Positions 7,120-13,166 of a stretch of 32,472 nucleotides of DNA are shown here, piece by piece (within the stretch, counting starts at the first letter, position 1; each line of letters opens with the position of its first letter). The notes below the pieces were generated by a model, which ran no database searches, had not been told where the DNA came from, and saw nothing but the letters and a program-made list of their open reading frames with translations. This DNA is from a virus, in IMG/VR virus record IMGVR_UViG_3300037264_001218, positions 1 through 32,472 of that record; one strand, 5' to 3'. A program made the position numbers and the translations under genes.

Positions 7120-7631
7120 GCACATGGGCGGTATTGGCTACCGGGCCCAGCATGTCTCGCGCGGTCGCGGAGTCTGTCCGCGGCCGGTGTAAAGCGGTTG
7201 CGGTTTCTGATGCTTACACTCTTGCGCCGTGGGCAGACGCGCTTGTGAGCAACGACGCGATGTGGTGGAAAGTGCATGCGGCCGCTGTGGATACTTTCCC
7301 GGGGCGGAAGTTCGCCGGCTGCAGAGTTCCGGAGATAGAAGCATTGCCCGTCTCACCTGTGTTTGGGTTGGGCTCCAACAGCGGGTTGCAGGGGATGCGC
7401 GTGGCGGTGCTGCTGGGCGCAACGCGGATTCTGCTGCTGGGGTTCGACATGCGCGGTGACCATTTCTTTGGGAAGCACCCGGCGCCGTTGCGCAACACCA
7501 CAACAATCAGGTATCAGATACTGCGCAAGCAGTTTGACAGGTGGCGCGGTTGTCCTGTGATCAACTGTACTCCGGGAAGCGCGTTGAAGCAGTTCCCGTT
7601 CATGACCTTTGAGGAGGCTATGGCGTGCTGA
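7116..7631 (+). CDS. DUF115-like Rossmann-fold protein, possible glycosyltransferase-related
   Basis: This 171-residue protein begins at a GTG overlapping the previous stop. It has STWAVLATGPSMS at the start, a segment DAYTLAPWADALVSNDAMWW, a conserved GLGSNSGLQGMRVAVLLGA and ILLLGFDMRGDHFFGKHPAP. It closes with INCTPGSALKQFPFMTFEEA. This pattern is seen in phage proteins related to the DUF115 group, which includes MptE-like enzymes and the Maf flagellin glycosylation proteins. The precise reaction is not predictable from sequence. Its neighbours are methyltransferases and glycosyltransferases, so a role in handling an activated sugar or in glycan transfer is inferred. It is shorter than Maf proteins, so it is at most the core domain. 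Confidence 0.72.
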   Translation: MSTWAVLATGPSMSRAVAESVRGRCKAVAVSDAYTLAPWADALVSNDAMWWKVHAAAVDTFPGRKFAGCRVPEIEALPVSPVFGLGSNSGLQGMRVAVLLGATRILLLGFDMRGDHFFGKHPAPLRNTTTIRYQILRKQFDRWRGCPVINCTPGSALKQFPFMTFEEAMAC

Positions 7632-8272
7632 ACCTAGCGCGTGCCAAACACTACCGCGCCACATGGGCTTGGGAGCAGATGCAGGGGAGCAAGGCGTGTC
7701 TGAAGTGGAACCTGGAAGACTTGGTATCACTGGACATCGCCATGTCCTTGACGAAGGGGCGCAAGCTCGCGGTACAAGCCGGCGGCAACCTGGGGCTGTT
7801 TCCCAAACGTATGGCGGAGGAGTTCGCTTGCGTGTACACGTTTGAACCTGACCTGGCGCTCATGTCCTGTCTGCGCCACAACGCGCGAGAGCCCAACATC
7901 AAGGCCATACAAGCGGCGTTGGGCGACTCTGACACACCAGTGAGGCTGGAGTGCGGCCGGCGCGATAACAGCGGACGGGCGGTGCACGAGGGGTTGACGT
8001 ATGTTGCCGGCGCGGGGGACGTGCCGCAGGTACGGCTAGACGACATGGACCTGCCCGCCTGTGACCTGATCTATCTTGACATCGAAGGCTATGAGATGCA
8101 CGCGTTGTTGGGGGCGCAGCGGACGGTTGAGCGGTTTCATCCTGTGTTGGCTCTGGAGATCAACGGCAACGTCCTGATGTACAACACCACCAAGGCGGAG
8201 ATACGGGGCTGGATCACCGCGCGCGGGTATCGGCTGGTGACACGTCATCGCGGGGATGACATCTATGTATGA
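7625..8272 (+). CDS. FkbM-family SAM-dependent methyltransferase
   Basis: The 215-residue product carries the FkbM pattern: a SAM-binding motif region with KLAVQAGGNLGLFP (about 47-60), VYTFEPDLALMSCLRHN where the acidic residue would bind the ribose, then QVRLDDMDLPACDLIYLDIE with GYEMHALLGA (motif LDIEGYE), and HPVLALEI. Family members O-methylate sugars or other small groups and occur in polysaccharide loci. The start is a GTG overlapping the preceding gene by 7 bp, so the two are translationally coupled. Placement inside a virion operon suggests that the substrate is a glycan attached to the phage particle, but methylation of a host or small-molecule substrate is equally compatible. Confidence 0.85.
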   Translation: MLNLARAKHYRATWAWEQMQGSKACLKWNLEDLVSLDIAMSLTKGRKLAVQAGGNLGLFPKRMAEEFACVYTFEPDLALMSCLRHNAREPNIKAIQAALGDSDTPVRLECGRRDNSGRAVHEGLTYVAGAGDVPQVRLDDMDLPACDLIYLDIEGYEMHALLGAQRTVERFHPVLALEINGNVLMYNTTKAEIRGWITARGYRLVTRHRGDDIYV

Positions 8273-8984
8273 TTGTGACCAGCGTCGTCAGGACTTCGCG
8301 CTGGCATTCTTCCGGGAGCAGTGCAACGCCTATCCGGAGGTGGATCAGCTTGAAGCCCGTTGTGGCTTCGCTGTTCACCGCGGGCGTTTGGAAGCAGCTG
8401 CCCGGGTGTTGGCTTGTCCCGTGAAAGTCAACCCGCCAAGCTGGCAGCACGGGCGGGTGATCTACGCCATGGCGGGGCGGTTGCTTTCTGTTGACCCGGC
8501 GCCGGGGGTGTTCGTGGACATAGGCACTGCCAAGGGGTTTTCAGCGGTAGTGGCTGGCTGGGCAATTGAGTTGGCCGGGACAGACCACAAGGTGGTGTCG
8601 GTTGACATCGTTGACCCGTCGTTGCGCGTCGTGCGCAACAGTGTCCTTGAGGTGGGCGACGAGCTGTTCACGGTTTCACAGTTCGTTGCCCCATTCATAT
8701 CCCGGAGTGTGAGCACCACGTTCCTTGGGGGTGGCTCCGGGCCAACGTTGGAGAAGCTGACTGAGCGGGTGCGCTTCGCATTTGTGGACGGCAAGCACAG
8801 CCACGCGGCTGTGGTGGCAGATGCGGAGCGGTTACGCGCGCGGCAACAGACGGGCGATGTGATCGTGTTTGATGATGTCCAGATACCGGGGGTGGACAGC
8901 GCAGTGCGAGGGCTGACCGGGTATGACAAAGTGGTTTTGTCCGCCGGCGCGTTGCGCCAGTATGCGCTGGCGACGCGGCAGTGA
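8265..8984 (+). CDS. Class I SAM-dependent methyltransferase
   Basis: I chose the ATG at 8265, which has GGGG 9 nt upstream; the in-frame ATG at 8256 is too close to that motif. The 239-residue protein has a glycine-poor but recognisable motif I (FVDIGTAKGFSA, about 83-94), a motif II acidic strand (VVSVDIVDP) and a later FAFVDGKHSHAAVVADAERL segment followed by GDVIVFDDVQIPGVDSAV. This order is typical of Methyltransf_24-type enzymes acting on sugars or small molecules. It overlaps the FkbM gene by 8 bp and the next gene by 4 bp. The substrate is unknown. Confidence 0.83.
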   Translation: MYDCDQRRQDFALAFFREQCNAYPEVDQLEARCGFAVHRGRLEAAARVLACPVKVNPPSWQHGRVIYAMAGRLLSVDPAPGVFVDIGTAKGFSAVVAGWAIELAGTDHKVVSVDIVDPSLRVVRNSVLEVGDELFTVSQFVAPFISRSVSTTFLGGGSGPTLEKLTERVRFAFVDGKHSHAAVVADAERLRARQQTGDVIVFDDVQIPGVDSAVRGLTGYDKVVLSAGALRQYALATRQ

Positions 8985-9631
8985 CCCTAACTGTGGCATG
9001 TGTGTTTGCCCGGGGGCACGTGCCCTTCACGGCGCAGTACGTTACGCGGCTGAAGAGCATGGCTGACAGGGCGCTCCCTGCGCACCGTTTCGTTTGTCTC
9101 ACTGACCGCGCGGCGGAGCTGCCAGACAGCGTTGAGACAATCAAGATACCGTCTGTTGTTGGTGCGTATGCGTGGTGGGCTAAGTTGCAGTTGTTCAACC
9201 CGGTTCTGGAGTTGTCTGGCCGGGTGTTGTACCTGGATCTGGATGTGTTGTTAGTCGGGGACATGGGGCCCATCATTGGGTATCCGTCTGACTTTGCGCT
9301 TGCGCCGGACACAGCCAGCTTTCAACCGCGCGACGGTAGACAATGTGTGCACCGGTTCAACTCCAGTGTGATGGTATGGGACCACGGTTGCAATCACGAG
9401 CTGTACTGCGACTGGAAGCCGGAGGTGACGAAACGGTTGTGGGGGGATCAGGACTGGATTGGGGCGCAACGTCCGGGCGCGGCTAGTATGCCGGCTGAGT
9501 GGTTCCCGCGGTTGAGCAGTCTTGGGTCGCGGCAGGGGTGGCCCAAAAGCGCGAAGGTGGTGTTGTGCAAGAAGCCCAAGAATGAGCAAGCGGTGCAGGT
9601 GTTCCCGTGGTTTGATGAGGCGTGGCAGTGA
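8981..9631 (+). CDS. GT-A-type glycosyltransferase, GT8-like
   Basis: The 216-residue protein has the main features of a GT8-like enzyme: an N-terminal strand TLTVACVFARG, a segment FVCLTDRAAELP, then RVLYLDLDVLLVGDM with the metal-binding DxD (Asp86-Leu-Asp88), NSSVMVWDHG, and GDQDWIGAQ. It ends with a PWFDEAWQ motif typical of phage-encoded members. The likely role is transfer of a hexose from a nucleotide sugar. The start is a GTG in a GTGA overlap with the previous gene. It appears paralogous to the gene at 10395, which has the same motif order. Confidence 0.85.
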   Translation: MTLTVACVFARGHVPFTAQYVTRLKSMADRALPAHRFVCLTDRAAELPDSVETIKIPSVVGAYAWWAKLQLFNPVLELSGRVLYLDLDVLLVGDMGPIIGYPSDFALAPDTASFQPRDGRQCVHRFNSSVMVWDHGCNHELYCDWKPEVTKRLWGDQDWIGAQRPGAASMPAEWFPRLSSLGSRQGWPKSAKVVLCKKPKNEQAVQVFPWFDEAWQ

Positions 9632-10395
9632 TGGGGGCGCCGGGGTTTGATGACGCACCGATTGTACGCTTGCCAAAGGCGGCTGGGCCCAAGGCGGTGC
9701 AGTTTGTGTACCCGTACTATGACAACCCGGAGTTCATGCGCCGCCACTTCAGGGTGTGGGCGGAGTTCCCACAGGAACTGCGCGCCCATTTGAGTGCTGT
9801 CATTGTTGACGACGGGTCGCCAGACTATCCGGCGAGCGCGGTGTTGAAGGCGGCGGCGCCACTGCCATTTCGCGTGCGGCTGTTTCGGATAGAAGTTGAC
9901 GTGCGCTGGAACTGGCTTGCTGCCCGGAATGTGGCGATGCATCATGTGGAAGACGAGTGGTGCCTGCTCACTGACATGGATCATGTCGTGACCCGTCTAG
10001 TCGCTGAGCAGCTGGTGCACTGTGAACATGATCCGCGGGTGATCTACCGGTTGAGCCGGCGCGAGCACACCTGGGTGAGGATACACCCGCACCCCAATTC
10101 TATGTTCCTGACCCGGCGCATGTTTTGGAAGGCTGGCGGGTATGATGAGACGCTGTCCGGGCACTATGGTACAGACGGTGATTGGCGGCGCCGGCTTGCT
10201 GCGACGGCGCCGGTGAAGACGCTGCCGGAGGAGCTGGAGCGGCACGAGCACACAGGTGATTCTTCAACGGTGCGGTACAAGCGCAAGCAACCGGAGGACG
10301 CGGGGGTGAAGGCACTCGTTGCGGCGCGCAAGGGGGTGAGGGGAGGCTGGCGTCCAAAGGTGTTGTCATTCCCGTACCACGAGGTGGAGCTGTGA
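9631..10395 (+). CDS. GT-A-type glycosyltransferase, GT2-like
   Basis: The ATG at 9631 overlaps the previous stop by one base (TGATG); a GTG at 9622 is an alternative. The 254-residue product has the GT2 layout: FVYPYYDNPEF, AVIVDDGSPDYP (nucleotide-binding Asp60/61), a Rossmann-like strand order, RWNWLAARNVAM, and LLTDMDHVV with the DxD at Asp115-Met-Asp117. A later GGYDETLSGHYGTDGDWRRR resembles the acceptor-side GGfde...ED region of GT2 enzymes. It is flanked by two GT8-like genes, so successive sugar additions to one glycan are likely. The acceptor is not identifiable. Confidence 0.87.
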   Translation: MGAPGFDDAPIVRLPKAAGPKAVQFVYPYYDNPEFMRRHFRVWAEFPQELRAHLSAVIVDDGSPDYPASAVLKAAAPLPFRVRLFRIEVDVRWNWLAARNVAMHHVEDEWCLLTDMDHVVTRLVAEQLVHCEHDPRVIYRLSRREHTWVRIHPHPNSMFLTRRMFWKAGGYDETLSGHYGTDGDWRRRLAATAPVKTLPEELERHEHTGDSSTVRYKRKQPEDAGVKALVAARKGVRGGWRPKVLSFPYHEVEL

Positions 10396-11129
10396 TGCTT
10401 GACATCGTGTGTTGGAAGTGGAAGCCGGCGGCGCGCTACCGTTCGCAGTTCGGGCCGGAGACGGTCAATGTGTTGCAGAGGATGGTGGCCCGGCATTTGC
10501 GTCTGCCGTACCGGTTCAGCTGCATCACCGACGACGCAACGGGGATTGATCCTAGTGTGCGCATCATACCACTGTGGTCTACCTATGGGGGGCTGATCAA
10601 TCCGTCAGGAGCGCACAACCCGTCGTGCTACCGGCGCCTGCGCATGTTTAGTTCAGAAGCGCGGGAGCTGATTGGCGAGCGGATTGTGAGCCTGGATCTG
10701 GATGTGGTGATAACGGGCGACATCACCTCAGTGTTCGACCGCGACGAGGACTTCATCATATGGGGCGGGCAGTCGGTTCAACCGGGCACCAAGGTTCCGT
10801 TCTGTTGGTACAACGGCTCTACCATGATGCTGCGGGCCGGGACTAGGCTGAAGGTGTGGGACGAGTTTGACCCGCAGGTGTCCCCGATGCGGGCGCACCG
10901 GGCCAACTCGCGCGGCAGCGACCAGGGCTGGATCAGCTATTGTCTGGGCCCGGGGGAGCGCATCTGGACAGACCGCGACGGGCTGTATTCATTCCGCAAT
11001 CAGGTGGCGACGCGGCGCGGAGGTCGTCTGCCTGCCGACGCGCGCATGATCATGTTCCACGGTAAAGTTGACCCTTGGAGCCCGGAGGCTGTCAAGATTA
11101 GCCCATGGATCAAGGAGCATTACCAGTGA
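10395..11129 (+). CDS. GT-A-type glycosyltransferase, GT8-like (second copy)
   Basis: The ATG at 10395 has GGAG 5 nt upstream and overlaps the previous stop (TGATG); a GTG at 10392 is the alternative. The 244-residue protein contains DIVCWKWKP, FSCITDDATGI, RIVSLDLDVVITGDI with DxD at Asp101-Leu-Asp103, CWYNGSTMMLRAG, GSDQGWISYCLG and a C-terminal MIMFHGKVDPWS. The FHG..DPW ending is a common signature of phage and bacterial GT8-like enzymes, in which the His helps bind metal and nucleotide. It is the last gene of the cassette, and the next tail gene starts within its stop codon. Confidence 0.86.
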   Translation: MLDIVCWKWKPAARYRSQFGPETVNVLQRMVARHLRLPYRFSCITDDATGIDPSVRIIPLWSTYGGLINPSGAHNPSCYRRLRMFSSEARELIGERIVSLDLDVVITGDITSVFDRDEDFIIWGGQSVQPGTKVPFCWYNGSTMMLRAGTRLKVWDEFDPQVSPMRAHRANSRGSDQGWISYCLGPGERIWTDRDGLYSFRNQVATRRGGRLPADARMIMFHGKVDPWSPEAVKISPWIKEHYQ

Positions 11130-11662
11130 GCCCAATCCTGCCGTCTCTGGGCACGTCCCATTTGAGGGGGTTAGATGAGCTGTTGACAAAGCTGAGGACG
11201 CTAGTGCCAAAACTTCAGAAGAGGGGTTTGCGCGGCGCGATGGGTAAGGGCGCCGGTGTTGTCAAGAAGGCGGCCATTGCTAACGCCAAGGCGATTGATC
11301 GTGGGAGCACCCCACGGATGATCTGGAAAAACATAGCGGTGCAGATGTCCGGGCCACAAGGTAAGCGTGTGAAGGGTATTGTGATGCGCGTTGGTGTGCT
11401 TGGCGGAGCCAGACAACGGGTGAACAATATCGTGAACCGGCGGGCGGGGCGGGTTGGCCAGACATACTCTGTGCTGGGCGACAGCGACAACCCGGGCGGT
11501 GACACTTGGTACTGGCGATTCATTGAGTTTGGTTCGTCTAAGATGCGGGCGCGGCCGTTCATGCTCCCGGCGCTACGGGCTAATGCTGACCGCGCTACTG
11601 ATGTGATCAGGGCGGAGCTGGAGCGGCAGATTGGTAAGCTGGCGTCAAAGGCGGGCCCATGA
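11126..11662 (+). CDS. Tail completion / neck protein, HK97 gp10-like
   Basis: I chose the GTG at 11126 because AAGGAG at 11112-11117 precedes it by 8 nt and it makes a GTGA overlap with the cassette; an ATG at 11105 would overlap by 25 nt. The 178-residue protein has the gp10 pattern: GLDELLTKLRTLVPKL at the N-terminus, GAGVVKKAAIANAKA, a beta region (VMRVGVLGG) and the hallmark YWRFIEFGSSKMRARPFMLP. Family members sit at the head-tail joint or end of the tail tube. Its normal partners (gp6- and gp16-like genes) are 4 kb upstream, separated by the glycan cassette. Confidence 0.92.
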   Translation: MSPILPSLGTSHLRGLDELLTKLRTLVPKLQKRGLRGAMGKGAGVVKKAAIANAKAIDRGSTPRMIWKNIAVQMSGPQGKRVKGIVMRVGVLGGARQRVNNIVNRRAGRVGQTYSVLGDSDNPGGDTWYWRFIEFGSSKMRARPFMLPALRANADRATDVIRAELERQIGKLASKAGP

Positions 11663-12036
11663 GCATACCTATTTTCCAGCTGGTGACGGCCAGCCCGGAG
11701 GCGGTCGCGCTGCTGGGGGCTAACCCAACGCGGTTCTACCCGTTCGGAGAAGCAGACCAGCGCACGCTCAAACCGTACGCCGTGTGGCAGCAGGTATCCG
11801 GGGAGCCGTTGAACAAGTTGGCCGGGGTTCCGGACCACGACGCGTACGCCGTGCAGGTGGACGTATACGCGGATACTGGCGCGGTGGCTCGCGAGGTCGC
11901 GATGGCGTTGCGCGACGCGCTTGAGCCTGACGGTTACATTTCGAGTTGGAACGGAGAGTCACGAGAGCCTGACACGCGTTTGTTCCGGTTCTCGTTTGCG
12001 GTTGAGTTTATGATGGCACGTTCTTTGACAAGCTAG
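11659..12036 (+). CDS. Tail completion protein, DUF3168-like (gp17-type)
   Basis: This 125-residue protein starts 4 bp inside the previous gene. It shows the DUF3168 pattern: an N-terminal helix with LVTASPEAVALLG, RFYPFGEADQRTLKPYAVWQ, VQVDVYADTGAVAREVAMAL, and a C-terminal beta segment FRFSFAVEF. Members complete the tail and contact the head closure ring. The position between the gp10-like and tail tube genes is the canonical one. Confidence 0.88.
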   Translation: MSIPIFQLVTASPEAVALLGANPTRFYPFGEADQRTLKPYAVWQQVSGEPLNKLAGVPDHDAYAVQVDVYADTGAVAREVAMALRDALEPDGYISSWNGESREPDTRLFRFSFAVEFMMARSLTS

Positions 12037-12053
12037 TCTGAGGAGGACTACAC

Positions 12054-12518
12054 ATGAAGACGCAAGGCACTGAGCTGTACTTTGTTGACCCCACGGGGCC
12101 GACTATCACTGAGGTGGGCTGTATCACGTCCATCGACGGGATTGACACGAGCATCGAGCAGATTGACGTCACGTGTCTGCAGGACAATTTCAGATCTTAT
12201 CAGGCCGGGTTGGCGGCTCCGGGCGCGGCATCCTTCGGGATCTATCTGGACCCCAACGACGCCAGCCACGTCCGGTTGCACGAGCTGAAGGTTGCTGGCA
12301 CTACGCTGGAATGGGCGGTGGGCTTCAGCGACAACACTGGTGTTCCGCCGACGTCAGTTGACAGCATTGGGGAGTTCGTGCTGCCCACCACGCGGTCTTG
12401 GATCACGTTCGCCGGGTACATGAACAGCTTCCCGTTCAGCTTCCAGCAGAACAGCGCTGTCCAGTCGGCCATCGGCATTCAGGTATCCGGTGAGCCGGCT
12501 CTGATTCCGGCTGTTTGA
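12054..12518 (+). CDS. Major tail tube protein
   Basis: A strong AGGAGG (12041-12046) precedes the ATG, in line with high expression. The 154-residue beta-rich protein fits siphophage tail tube proteins: KTQGTELYFVDP, then ITEVGCITSIDGIDTSIEQI with VTCLQDNFRSYQAGL, APGAASFGIYLDPND, TTLEWAVGFSD and a GYMNSFPFSF segment. Hexamers of this protein would stack around the tape measure. The location just before the frameshifted chaperones confirms the assignment. Confidence 0.9.
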   Translation: MKTQGTELYFVDPTGPTITEVGCITSIDGIDTSIEQIDVTCLQDNFRSYQAGLAAPGAASFGIYLDPNDASHVRLHELKVAGTTLEWAVGFSDNTGVPPTSVDSIGEFVLPTTRSWITFAGYMNSFPFSFQQNSAVQSAIGIQVSGEPALIPAV

Positions 12519-12519
12519 T

Positions 12520-12861
12520 ATGAGCAGCCTCAAGGAGCTACGTGAGCTGGGTGCCTTTGTACCGGACGAGCTGGTGCAAAAGGAGATCACATTCAAGCTG
12601 GGCGGCGGGGATGAAGCGGCGGAGCACACGGTCACAGTGTTCATCCGTCGTCTGAGCATTGGGTCGCAGGAGGAGATATTTTTGGGGGGCGGCGACGCGG
12701 AGCGGAGCCGCAGTGCCAAGATGATAGCGGAGACTGTGCGGTTGGGCGAAGGGGGGGTTGAAAAGATCACCTTTGTTGACGCGTACAGACTTGAGCCCGC
12801 TATCGCGCTGGCAATGATTCAGGCTGTTTCGGAGGTGAACAAGAGCACGCGGGGAAACTGA
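12520..12861 (+). CDS. Tail assembly chaperone (lambda gpG-like, zero-frame product)
   Basis: The 113-residue helical, acidic product (LKELRELGAFVPDELVQKEI, then RRLSIGSQEEIFLGGGDAE and AYRLEPAIALAMIQAVSE) matches tail assembly chaperones that coat the tape measure during tail assembly. Its last codons contain the -1 slippery heptamer GGGAAAC just before the TGA stop, so a fraction of ribosomes would continue into the frame at 12858-13166 and make a longer G-T type fusion. There is a 1-bp gap after the tail tube gene. Confidence 0.88.
   Translation: MSSLKELRELGAFVPDELVQKEITFKLGGGDEAAEHTVTVFIRRLSIGSQEEIFLGGGDAERSRSAKMIAETVRLGEGGVEKITFVDAYRLEPAIALAMIQAVSEVNKSTRGN
12852..12858 (+). other. -1 programmed frameshift site GGGAAAC
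   Basis: The heptamer is in phase as G GGA AAC, followed at once by the zero-frame stop TGA (12859-12861). A -1 slip places ribosomes on CTG ACA GCC and so on, entering the downstream frame. Lambda uses the similar GGGAAAG between genes G and T. The downstream region is suited to stimulate slippage, but I did not fold it. Confidence 0.88.
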
Positions 12862-13166
12862 CAGCCACTGATCGTTTCTTGTTTGACTTGGCTCTGGCGC
12901 TCGGTGGCATGACGGTTGGAGAGCTGAAGAGACGGATGACCACGGAGGAGCTGCGTGGGTGGGAGCTGTACGCGCAAGAGATGGGCCCGCTCAATGTCGC
13001 GCTGCGCGTGGAGGGGGCGGTGGCGCGCGCTGTCAAGCCATTTTTGAAGAATGCGACGATGCGCCAGTTGATGATTTGGCCCAAGGAGCCGGAGCGGGAA
13101 GCCACACTGGAGGACTTCATGTCAATCTTGAAGGCAGCAAAGAAGCCGGAGACACCGCATGGCTAG
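12858..13166 (+). CDS. Tail assembly chaperone frameshift extension (lambda gpT-like)
   Basis: This frame encodes about 102 residues fused to the upstream chaperone after -1 frameshifting, giving about 215 residues in total. The sequence FDLALALGGMTVGELKRRMT, then ELRGWELYAQEMGPLN, is typical of the T part (an E/D-W-x-x-Y motif near its start). The region near the junction has only a TTG (12879) with no ribosome binding site, so independent translation is unlikely. It overlaps the tape measure start by 8 bp, as usual for siphophages. Confidence 0.85.
   Translation: MTATDRFLFDLALALGGMTVGELKRRMTTEELRGWELYAQEMGPLNVALRVEGAVARAVKPFLKNATMRQLMIWPKEPEREATLEDFMSILKAAKKPETPHG

Noticed and set aside
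12879-13166. Independent gene starting at TTG 12879
   Set aside because: No ribosome binding site precedes it, and the in-phase slippery heptamer explains its expression as a frameshift extension.
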